Below, piece by piece: positions 6,475-12,392 of a stretch of DNA of 20,266 nucleotides. How positions within the stretch are numbered: position 1 is the stretch's first letter; each line of letters opens with the position of its first letter. The notes under the pieces were generated by a model. That model made no database searches. It was given only the letters and a program-made list of their open reading frames with translations, and was not told the origin of the DNA. The stretch is from a virus: the IMG/VR virus record IMGVR_UViG_3300018424_000345, positions 1-20,266 of that record, one strand, 5' to 3'. The translations under genes and the position numbers were made by a program.

Positions 6475-6865
6475 CACGCATCCTCATTTTCTCTAAACTC
6501 AACTTATCCTTCAGAGACATCAAGTATGCAGATCCCGACAAGATAGCGATTGCACCAGCTTCTGCGAGTAACTGCATCATCTCCATCTCTTTACTATGTA
6601 AGATGATAAGTCTGCACAGTGCCGTCACCGCAATGATGATCGGAAGTGTTACCGGAATACGTGTGGTACTGTAGAACGCACCGACCATACCCAATACTTC
6701 TGCGTAGATAAACAACATGAATAGATCCGACAGTTCTACAGTCAGGTCAACGTACATATCATATATGTACTGTCCTGCGGCAATTATCGTCAGTGATCCA
6801 ATGATACCCAGTAAAATTTTCTCACTCAGTTCGGTTGTCCAGTGTAACTTTCTATCAATGGTCAT
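6467..6865 (-). CDS. psiE: PsiE-family membrane protein
   Basis: A 132-aa protein with four predicted membrane segments (near residues 16-34, 45-66, 72-86 and 95-112). The central FIYAEVLGMVGAFYSTTRIP, then a second run ending TALCRLIILHSKE, matches the PsiE pattern (YFEFI...ITAIVRLIIVDHK in E. coli). PsiE is named for induction by phosphate starvation and its biochemical role is unsettled. The start is ATG 6865 because AAGGG (6878-6874) lies 8 nt upstream; ATG 6871 would be only 2 nt from it. The gene overlaps the 34-aa membrane gene before it and the dCMP deaminase after it, so the three are likely translated together. It may be an auxiliary gene linked to phosphate stress or membrane energetics. 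Confidence 0.75.
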   Translation of the reverse strand: MTIDRKLHWTTELSEKILLGIIGSLTIIAAGQYIYDMYVDLTVELSDLFMLFIYAEVLGMVGAFYSTTRIPVTLPIIIAVTALCRLIILHSKEMEMMQLLAEAGAIAILSGSAYLMSLKDKLSLEKMRMRDE

Positions 6866-6959
6866 CGTCATTACCCTTAATGAGAATCCAAATCGTACCT
6901 ACGACTAGTGCCGTTAAGATAAAAATAAATTCCATTTGCATATCCACACCTGTCTCCAT
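6855..6959 (-). CDS. 34-aa single-pass membrane microprotein before psiE
   Basis: The ORF ATG 6959 to TGA 6857-6855 encodes METGVDMQ followed by a hydrophobic helix (MEFIFILTALVVGTIWILI) and a charged tail KGNDDDH. The ATG overlaps the gp44 stop as TAATG. GGAGG inside the last gp44 codons lies 7 nt upstream, an excellent ribosome binding site. The 3' end overlaps the psiE start by 11 nt. That gives the chain gp44 - microprotein - psiE - dCMP deaminase with an overlap at each joint. A partner of PsiE in the membrane is possible, but that is inference from gene order only. No family recognised. Confidence 0.7.
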   Translation of the reverse strand: METGVDMQMEFIFILTALVVGTIWILIKGNDDDH

Positions 6960-7897
6960 TATTTAACCTCCACGTTTGCCATGATCTCAGTCATACACGC
7001 AACTAAATTTACTTCATGATCTGCAACAAACGCATTCTTGTATTGATAATCAGCGAGGATCAATACGAGTTGGGGTATAGACTGAGGTTGAACATACTCG
7101 TACATCATATCGTATATCCCACGGAAGATCGATGCAGGTTCAACGTCCATATTGTTGACAACCCAACTACGCATCTTCTTGAAATCTTTGCTCTTTAGTG
7201 ATATGAAAAGTGCATTATAGTTATCATTTATATCACTAATGATAGCAGTAGTTTCCAATTGACCAGAGATAGAATGACGTTGTAACTCATTGAGTACACG
7301 TCTCCAGTCTGGTGCGTGACGGATGATAACCTGTGCTAGTGTGTCCTTGTTGTAATTCACCCCCTCGTCAACAAGGATACTACTTGCACGTTCCATAAAC
7401 TGACCACACAGTTGTGCCTGAATTTTCTTGTTGAAGTTAAACTCGTAGTTAGAACAACGAGAGTGTAGGGGTTCAATGATGCGGTTCTTGAAGTTGCACG
7501 TCAGAATGAATCGACAGTTCTTACTGAACTCTTCGATAAACCCACGGAGTGCGGGTTGTGTTGACGTAGGATTAAGGTAGTCTGCCTCATCAAGGATGAC
7601 TACTTTGTAACCACCAGTGAGAGAGATTGATGAGGCAAACTGTTTGATCTTACCACGTAGGGTTTCGATGTTACGTTCATCTGAACCATTGATGACAATA
7701 TAGTCAAGTCCTAGTTCATTACAGATGGCACGTGCGATTGTAGTTTTTCCAGTACCGGCAGTACCAGAGAATAACATGTTGGGGATCTCACCCCCATCCA
7801 CGATTTTCTGAAAGGTCTCCTTCAGTTCTTTGGTAAGTATGGTCTCCGATACTGTACGAGGACGATACTTCTCGACCCACAAAAATTCATCTTGCAT
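6959..7897 (-). CDS. 44: Clamp loader large subunit gp44 (AAA+ ATPase)
   Basis: A 312-aa AAA+ ATPase that drives loading of the gp45 clamp. From ATG 7897: KYRP near residue 10, Walker A GTAGTGKT (45-52), Walker B VVILDEAD (99-106), sensor-1 region FILTCN (130-135), and the arginine-finger SRC (146-148). The length is close to T4 gp44 (319 aa). The start is fixed by GGAG (7906-7903) 5 nt upstream and by the family start just before EKYRP; the frame is open 13 codons further up, which I reject. Its own promoter lies between the tRNA genes and the gene, with a leader of about 23 nt. Identification is very secure. Confidence 0.97.
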   Translation of the reverse strand: MQDEFLWVEKYRPRTVSETILTKELKETFQKIVDGGEIPNMLFSGTAGTGKTTIARAICNELGLDYIVINGSDERNIETLRGKIKQFASSISLTGGYKVVILDEADYLNPTSTQPALRGFIEEFSKNCRFILTCNFKNRIIEPLHSRCSNYEFNFNKKIQAQLCGQFMERASSILVDEGVNYNKDTLAQVIIRHAPDWRRVLNELQRHSISGQLETTAIISDINDNYNALFISLKSKDFKKMRSWVVNNMDVEPASIFRGIYDMMYEYVQPQSIPQLVLILADYQYKNAFVADHEVNLVACMTEIMANVEVK

Positions 7898-7926
7898 AAT
7901 AACTCCATAATTAAGTTGTCCCGTAT

Positions 7927-7955
7927 AGTATATCAAACGAGACAGTACATGTCAA
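7927..7955 (-). promoter_or_regulatory. Early promoter of gp44
   Basis: TTGACA (7955-7950) starts 2 nt after the CCA end of the tRNA-Arg(ACG) gene, followed by a 17-nt spacer ending TGA (extended -10) and TATACT (7932-7927). Predicted +1 is near 7920, which leaves a 23-nt leader with a normal Shine-Dalgarno sequence for gp44. Confidence 0.85.
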
Positions 7956-7957
7956 AT

Positions 7958-8032
7958 TGGTGCCCCCGCATGGAATCGAACCACGAGTTTGGCGTTCGTA
8001 GCGCCATGTTTTATCCGTTAAACTACGGAGGC
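7958..8032 (-). tRNA. tRNA-Arg (anticodon ACG)
   Basis: A complete cloverleaf can be drawn. Acceptor stem GCCTCCG/CGGGGGC, D stem GTTT/AAAC, anticodon stem TGGCG/CGCCA with loop CTACGAA, and T arm CGTGG-TTCGATT-CCATG. The discriminator is A and CCA is encoded (7960-7958). Anticodon ACG reads CGT, and CGC/CGA if A34 is converted to inosine by a host TadA-type enzyme. It is the second of two tandem tRNA-Arg genes and lies directly before the gp44 promoter. Confidence 0.95.
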
Positions 8033-8038
8033 AGGTAT

Positions 8039-8115
8039 TGGTGTCCCCGACAGGAGTTGAACCTGTAACCTACGGTTTAGAAGACCGTTGCTCTATCCTA
8101 TTGAGCTACGAGGAC
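8039..8115 (-). tRNA. tRNA-Arg (anticodon TCT)
   Basis: Acceptor stem GTCCTCG/CGGGGAC, D stem GCTC/GAGC, anticodon stem ACGGT/ACCGT with loop CTTCTAA, T stem ACAGG/CCTGT, discriminator A and encoded CCA (8041-8039). Anticodon TCT reads AGA and AGG. Six bases separate it from the next tRNA. Its first ten bases also carry the last codons and TAG stop of the upstream 59-aa gene, so the two genes overlap. Confidence 0.95.
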
Positions 8116-8285
8116 GAATCCGCCTCGATACGGACTACGGTTTCTTTTATGATATCCTCATAAGTTCCGTCCGTAGTCTTCACGACAAAGCGGTCACTGA
8201 TGTCATTGTTATATTGTTGAGGCATCTCTCCGACAACCTCCAACAATTTACCAGACTTCCAGTGTTTGTAGACAACACGAATCAC
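8106..8285 (-). CDS. 59-aa hypothetical protein ending inside a tRNA gene
   Basis: Read from GTG 8285 to TAG 8108-8106, the frame encodes MIRVVYKHWKSGKLLEVVGE, then MPQQYNND, DRFVVKTTDG and a C-terminal IIKETVVRIEADSSS. The composition is that of a folded small beta-rich protein. It lies in the same frame as the 72-aa gene upstream, separated only by TAA CAA CAC. The product could therefore start at the GTG or arise as a read-through extension. The ribosome binding site is weak (AGGG about 13 nt away). The last codons overlap the 5' end of tRNA-Arg(TCT). No family is recognised. Confidence 0.6.
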   Translation of the reverse strand: MIRVVYKHWKSGKLLEVVGEMPQQYNNDISDRFVVKTTDGTYEDIIKETVVRIEADSSS

Positions 8286-8291
8286 GTGTTG

Positions 8292-8510
8292 TTATTCGCC
8301 CTGCTGTAGTTGTTCGACTAGTTGGATCGCCTCAATCGCTTGATCACGAAGTTGTCCAATGGTCGAGAGTTCTTCACCCTTGAACCCACCACGTTGTACC
8401 ACAGTATCGATTACTGCGACAGTAGAACGGGATACACGGTTAGCAAGATCTTGCAAGACTGCGTAACGCTCGTCTACGACAGGTTCAGTTTTTTCAGTTT
8501 TGTTACTCAT
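8292..8510 (-). CDS. 72-aa hypothetical protein downstream of gp45
   Basis: A short, mostly helical protein (MSNKTEKTEPVVDERYAVLQ... ending IQLVEQLQQGE) with no Cys and no membrane segment. ATG 8510 starts just after the gp45 stop, with GGAG 7 nt upstream inside the last gp45 codons, so it is part of the gp45 transcript. It occupies the slot between gp45 and gp44, where T4 has no gene of this kind; the T4 neighbour RpbA is not similar. Function unknown; co-expression with the clamp suggests, but does not show, a replication or transcription role. Confidence 0.8.
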   Translation of the reverse strand: MSNKTEKTEPVVDERYAVLQDLANRVSRSTVAVIDTVVQRGGFKGEELSTIGQLRDQAIEAIQLVEQLQQGE

Positions 8511-8512
8511 CG

Positions 8513-9190
8513 TTATACTCCAAATGTTGATGATTTTTCGAGTGCAATAAAGTACTCAATTTCAGATTGTTTTGATTTGAAGTTGGAGATCAACTTAGAC
8601 GAAATGCCTACTTCGAAATCCTCGTTCACCACTTTCAAGTTATTCACGTTCAAGACAAAGTTAAAATCAACCCCTTCTTGGAACTCACCCTCTACCAGAG
8701 AGAAGAAACTATTCGATGTTGCATCTTCTGGATCAATGACTGTCAACTTCACACTACCACCGTCAGGTGAAATGCTAATGGAGTCGTGTCCAAGTACAGA
8801 TGCCGCACGTTTGATTCTGCTCAAGGTGTCAGTATCTAGTGTAAACTTAACTTCCGGTTCTGGCATCACCACGTCCTTGCTAGGTGCAGACAACATGTCA
8901 ATGTCAGAGAAGAAGTATCGATTACCCCTCAACCCAGTGGAGTCAGAGACCACCACACAATTATCCTCAAAGCGAAGATTCGGTTGTTCAACCAAACTCA
9001 ACACATTCAAGAATTCGTTCAAGTCGTAAATACCAAACTCCCTTGGGACAAACTCAGTCAGAGTTGCCTTCGCAAGAATGTTCTTTGCGACTGAAATAGT
9101 CTTCAACTCATTACCTTCACGGAAAACAATGTTCGAGTTGATGTTGGCGAAGTTTTTAAGTACTGCCAGAGTACGATCAGATAGTTCCAT
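8513..9190 (-). CDS. 45: Sliding clamp gp45
   Basis: A 225-aa trimeric DNA clamp (T4 gp45 is 228 aa). It tethers the polymerase and also activates late transcription with gp55. The start MELSDRTLAVLKNFANINSN matches T4 MKLSKDTTALLKNFATINSG, and IYDLNEFLNVLSLV matches T4 IYDLNGFLGILSLV. ATG 9190 has GAAGG (9203-9199) 8 nt upstream. The gene has its own promoter with a leader of about 29 nt. The 72-aa gene follows after 2 nt. Identification is very secure. Confidence 0.97.
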   Translation of the reverse strand: MELSDRTLAVLKNFANINSNIVFREGNELKTISVAKNILAKATLTEFVPREFGIYDLNEFLNVLSLVEQPNLRFEDNCVVVSDSTGLRGNRYFFSDIDMLSAPSKDVVMPEPEVKFTLDTDTLSRIKRAASVLGHDSISISPDGGSVKLTVIDPEDATSNSFFSLVEGEFQEGVDFNFVLNVNNLKVVNEDFEVGISSKLISNFKSKQSEIEYFIALEKSSTFGV

Positions 9191-9225
9191 AATTTATACC
9201 TTCATTAAAATTAAACATTACACAC

Positions 9226-9254
9226 ATAATAACACTATGACTTTCACTTGTCAA
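9226..9254 (-). promoter_or_regulatory. Early promoter of gp45
   Basis: TTGACA (9254-9249) lies inside the last codons of the oxygenase gene. It is followed by a 17-nt spacer ending TGT (extended -10) and TATTAT (9231-9226). Predicted +1 is near 9219, leaving a 29-nt AT-rich leader with a good Shine-Dalgarno sequence. Confidence 0.8.
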
Positions 9255-9783
9255 GCTTTTTCAACCAAACTTGCAAAGATTTTCTCAGGTGGTGTCCGAT
9301 CACTGGTGTGGTTCTATGATCCACCTCTCCCCTGATAAACATTGCGGTATTGAATGATGGACACAATCTTTGCATCTGGTCAGTACCAGTCTTGTAAATA
9401 AAGTCACCACCACGGTCAATATCCCATTCGGTGTTTAGATATACAGTAATCGCACCTTCACGATCTTCTCCAAGATCTCTGTGCCAATTGATCCAAGATC
9501 CATTGGTCATTAAATGGAATATCATATTGTCTACTTGTAGATCATCGATACCCATTTCAATTAGTTTCAAGTTTATCTCATGAGTCAGTTCTTGTCGAAC
9601 ACTATCTGGTACAAGATGTATCAGTATAGGGTTCGGAACAGAGACTCCCTCTTCATGTAGGGCTTTATCCCAGAACAAATTCAGTGCGAAGTTGTTCTCC
9701 GGTTGCGTCAACAGTCCACTGATATAGTTATTCCACTTATCAGGATCATCCAAGAAGTTTTTTATAACTAGATGCGATGTCAA
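9244..9783 (-). CDS. 2-oxoglutarate/Fe(II)-dependent oxygenase (prolyl hydroxylase-like)
   Basis: A 179-aa dioxygenase of the type common in marine T4-like phages. INWHRDLGED provides H101-x-D103, EVDHRTTPV provides the distal H156, and HLRKSLQVW provides R167, which would hold 2-oxoglutarate. YLNTEWDIDRGGDFIY is the typical core strand pair. The substrate is unknown. I start it at TTG 9783: the frame is closed by a stop a few codons upstream, there is no ATG until about residue 77, and the TTG overlaps the stop of the preceding 55-aa gene as TTGA. GGAA lies about 8 nt upstream. The 3' end carries the gp45 promoter. Confidence 0.85.
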   Translation of the reverse strand: MTSHLVIKNFLDDPDKWNNYISGLLTQPENNFALNLFWDKALHEEGVSVPNPILIHLVPDSVRQELTHEINLKLIEMGIDDLQVDNMIFHLMTNGSWINWHRDLGEDREGAITVYLNTEWDIDRGGDFIYKTGTDQMQRLCPSFNTAMFIRGEVDHRTTPVIGHHLRKSLQVWLKKLDK

Positions 9784-9947
9784 GATTTTTTCCAGATTTC
9801 GTCATAATTACAATGTCGCAGGTGACCCTCTTCAGTCTCATATACAAATTGATTACCAAGTAGTTGCACTACCTTACCAGTGTTCTCTCGTAGGAACGAG
9901 GGTTCCTTATGAGTTATAACGTCTCCGATCTTAGGTTTTTTCTTCAT
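9780..9947 (-). CDS. 55-aa hypothetical protein between gp46 and the oxygenase
   Basis: The frame from ATG 9947 to TGA 9782-9780 encodes a basic N-terminus MKKKPKIGDVITHKEPSFLR, then GKVVQLLGNQFVYETEEGH and a C-terminal NYDEIWKKS. The pattern (KIGD.. then short strands) suggests a small beta-barrel-like fold, which is only an impression. It overlaps the gp46 stop as ATGA and joins the oxygenase as TTGA, so all three are probably translated as a chain. No family is recognised. Confidence 0.75.
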   Translation of the reverse strand: MKKKPKIGDVITHKEPSFLRENTGKVVQLLGNQFVYETEEGHLRHCNYDEIWKKS

Positions 9948-11665
9948 GCCGCCTTCAGTTTTGAGAAGTTCTTTTCCTTGACGAATTCCAGTTTGCGTTG
10001 GAACTGTGCGTCCTCTAGTTCTGATTTGTGAGAGATTACAAATACGTTAGTCTCTTCACCCAGACTATACAGGATCTTCATCAAGTTGTCAACCCCATCA
10101 TCGTCCAGAGATGAATCGAATGTCTCATCAAGGATCAGTAGGTTGGTTGCAACACTGTTCTTCATCTTTGCAATCTGTCTCCACGTAAACAGTAGGGACA
10201 AATCGATACGTTGCTTCTCACCCTCAGAGAATGAGTCATACGAGAAGTTGTCACGGAATCGTGAACGGATGGTCTCGTTGAAACTTTCGTCTAAGTCGAA
10301 GTGGACAAAGAAGTCTAGAATCTGTAGATACTGATTGGTCAGTTGATTGATAACAGGGATGTACTGTTTGATGATCTTGGTCTTGATACCAGAATCTTTC
10401 AGTAACTCACTGCTGATTTGATTGTAGGAGTACTGCTCGTGTAGAGTGTACTTCTCATCTTGTTTTGATTCTAAGTCTTTACTTAGTTGTTCTAACTCAG
10501 CGTTTGCTTCTGCGAACTGGGATTTAGTGTCGGACATTTCATCGATTTCGTTTCGGATTCGGTCAATGTCTCGTTGGAGTCTGGTGATAGTGGATTGGTT
10601 TGATTGGACTGCATTCTGTAGATCTCTCGCTGTCTCGTAAGACGCTGTAAGTTCGCCCTGTGTCTGTTCATACTTGTCCATTTCCTCCTTCGATTTCGTG
10701 ATGGCATCGTTTAGTTCTTTCGCACGTGTTTGTGCGTCAGACTTTTTAGTCTCCCGAAGTGTATCGTCAATAGATTGATCACAAGTGGGGCAAATTTCGT
10801 TTTCGTCAAAGAACTTAGCTTCCTTGACCACAGTCTTTATCTGAGACTTGAAGGTGGATTGGAACTCAATCAACTTCTGTTTCTTAGTATTTAGACTTTC
10901 TAATTTTTTCGACACGTCATCAAGTTGTGTCGATGCGTTCGACATGTTCTTGTCGTTAAAGTCATTGAGTTCTTTAATCTCCGCATACAGTGCGGTGATT
11001 GCATCCTCTTTCTCCGCACGGTGTGCAGTGTTCAGTGCAGTAAGTTCACGCAGAGATTTTTTCTGTGCGTTGATCTTAGTCTTGATTAACTCAATACCAT
11101 GTCCGTTGTCAGTGATCTCTCCCTTGAGTATAGACATCTTCTCTTTGAGTAGACCGTTCATCTTAGAGAAGATATTGATGTCGAGTAGATCCTCAATCAC
11201 TTCTCTACGTGCACCACCAGACAACTGCATGAATGGTACGAACGAACTTGATCCCAGAACAACAATCTGGTGAAACGACTTATGCGTCAACTTTAGAATG
11301 TTCTTCTCAAGCATCTGTTGATATTCTTTGGCATGGGAACTCTGGTTCAACATGTTACCACCTACCCAGATCTCAAACTTATTAGGTTTGATACCACGCA
11401 CTACCTTGTACTTCTGAGAACCAATAGAGAACTCCACCTCAACCAGTGTACCCTTGTTGTTAATCGTATTGACCAACTGTGCCTTAGAGATCTTACGGTG
11501 TGGTTTACCAAACAAACCAAACGACAGGGCATCCAACATAGTGGACTTACCTGCACCGTTGTGACCGACTACAAGAGTAGTGGATGAAGTTGTAAAATCT
11601 ATATCAGTGAAGTTGTTACCGGATGACAAGAAATTCTTGTACCGGAGTTTTTCAAACTTAATCAA
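9944..11665 (-). CDS. 46: Recombination endonuclease subunit gp46 (Rad50-like)
   Basis: A 573-aa SMC/Rad50-type ATPase (T4 gp46 is 560 aa). With gp47 it resects DNA ends for recombination-dependent replication. Walker A GHNGAGKS (34-41), a long coiled coil on both sides of a zinc hook CPTC (292-295), signature FSEGEKQRIDL (479-489), Walker B NLLILDETFD (508-517), and the switch histidine in ISHKSE (545). IIKQYIPVINQ and LLFTW also match T4. The start is TTG 11665: it gives MIKFEKLRYKNF, the expected N-terminus, and GAGG lies about 9 nt upstream. It overlaps the preceding 66-aa gene by 8 nt. Identification is very secure. Confidence 0.97.
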   Translation of the reverse strand: MIKFEKLRYKNFLSSGNNFTDIDFTTSSTTLVVGHNGAGKSTMLDALSFGLFGKPHRKISKAQLVNTINNKGTLVEVEFSIGSQKYKVVRGIKPNKFEIWVGGNMLNQSSHAKEYQQMLEKNILKLTHKSFHQIVVLGSSSFVPFMQLSGGARREVIEDLLDINIFSKMNGLLKEKMSILKGEITDNGHGIELIKTKINAQKKSLRELTALNTAHRAEKEDAITALYAEIKELNDFNDKNMSNASTQLDDVSKKLESLNTKKQKLIEFQSTFKSQIKTVVKEAKFFDENEICPTCDQSIDDTLRETKKSDAQTRAKELNDAITKSKEEMDKYEQTQGELTASYETARDLQNAVQSNQSTITRLQRDIDRIRNEIDEMSDTKSQFAEANAELEQLSKDLESKQDEKYTLHEQYSYNQISSELLKDSGIKTKIIKQYIPVINQLTNQYLQILDFFVHFDLDESFNETIRSRFRDNFSYDSFSEGEKQRIDLSLLFTWRQIAKMKNSVATNLLILDETFDSSLDDDGVDNLMKILYSLGEETNVFVISHKSELEDAQFQRKLEFVKEKNFSKLKAA

Positions 11666-11858
11666 ACGTACCGTCCTCTTTCATTCCACACCAGTTGCAA
11701 GATGCACCTTTCTCAATAGTAAGATGGCCATCATGTTTGCAATGGTGTTCCCAACCTTCCATGTTTTTCTTACGGAAGATTTTATCATAATTATCACGAT
11801 ACTTATCCGACATTTTAGTCATGATAGTATCGCCAGTAATGTCATTTTTTGTTGCCAT
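11658..11858 (-). CDS. 66-aa conserved-looking Cys/His protein
   Basis: MATKNDITGDTIMTKMSDKY, then a basic segment (IFRKKNMEGWEHH), then HHCKHDGHL and SCNWCGMKEDG. Two cysteines in CNWC with the upstream C/H cluster suggest a small zinc-binding knuckle. The ATG 11858 has AGGTGA 3 nt upstream. However, a promoter places +1 only 3 nt before the ATG, so this site would be present only in longer transcripts. The gene runs into gp46 with an 8-nt overlap. I recall similar short proteins in other T4-like marine phages but cannot name a function. Confidence 0.75.
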   Translation of the reverse strand: MATKNDITGDTIMTKMSDKYRDNYDKIFRKKNMEGWEHHCKHDGHLTIEKGASCNWCGMKEDGTFD

Positions 11859-11867
11859 ATTTCACCT

Positions 11868-11897
11868 ATAATATCACAGTTCACGCCAATTGTCAAG
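11868..11897 (-). promoter_or_regulatory. Early promoter of the 66-aa gene and gp46
   Basis: TTGACA (11897-11892), an 18-nt spacer ending TGA (extended -10) and TATTAT (11873-11868). The -35 box lies within the last codons of the Mom-like gene. Predicted +1 (about 11861) is 3 nt before ATG 11858, so the RNA would be almost leaderless. Confidence 0.75.
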
Positions 11898-12392
11898 CAG
11901 TTCTTTATCGTAGACTTTACCAAACACATGATAAGTCACAGAGTAATCATCCGGCACTAGGTTATTTTCTTTACCGTAGTAGTCAAAGTTAGTTGCATGA
12001 TAGATCGTTCCATCATGGTATCGGTCATCTGCAAGTGTTAAAAGAAACCTAACGTCAAACTCTTGACGCAGTAACTTTATCGCACGTGACAAAAACCAAG
12101 AGGTTAAATTGTGCTCATCATGTGGTGCAACAGCTAATCTAACTATGTCCCAAAACCCTCTACCCTCTTCATAGAATCCAAAATAATCACGAATATCTTT
12201 TGCAGAGACCCGAGGGTCTGCCTCACAAAACTGGACTACACCAATCAACTCATCTTCTTTAAATAACCCATAGAAGATGTATTCACTATAGTACCAGTAA
12301 CGTAAAAATGCACCACGTAAGTAGTGGTGTTGTTGAAAGAATTTGTGTCCGAGATTACCACCACACTTTTTTACGGTGTACTGATCTTTCAC
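11874..12392 (-). CDS. Mom-like / GNAT-fold acyltransferase
   Basis: A 172-aa protein. FWDIVRLAVAPHDEHNLTSW with LSRAIKLLRQ, and then LTLADDRYHDGTIYHATNFD followed by YYGK, resemble the conserved blocks of phage Mu Mom and its relatives. These are acetyltransferase-fold proteins that modify adenine in DNA and give resistance to restriction enzymes. The N-terminal half, with LIGVVQF, fits the GNAT core strands. GTG 12392 overlaps the gp47 stop as TAGTG, so it is translated after gp47. It is inserted between the two subunits of the SbcCD-like nuclease. Activity on DNA is inferred from the family only; another GNAT substrate is possible. Confidence 0.65.
   Translation of the reverse strand: MKDQYTVKKCGGNLGHKFFQQHHYLRGAFLRYWYYSEYIFYGLFKEDELIGVVQFCEADPRVSAKDIRDYFGFYEEGRGFWDIVRLAVAPHDEHNLTSWFLSRAIKLLRQEFDVRFLLTLADDRYHDGTIYHATNFDYYGKENNLVPDDYSVTYHVFGKVYDKELLDNWREL

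Noticed and set aside
8322-9029. 235-aa open frame on the plus strand
   Set aside because: It is antisense to gp45 and the 72-aa gene, both of which have family or ribosome-binding-site support. Its translation resembles no protein and it has no promoter.
9191-9198. TATAAATT before gp45, one base from the T4 late promoter
   Set aside because: It lies between the Shine-Dalgarno sequence and the ATG, so initiation there would start inside the gene. The gene already has a clear early promoter.
9761-9783. TTGACA at the start of the oxygenase gene
   Set aside because: No acceptable -10 at 16-18 nt. It arises from the TTG start overlapping the TGA stop.
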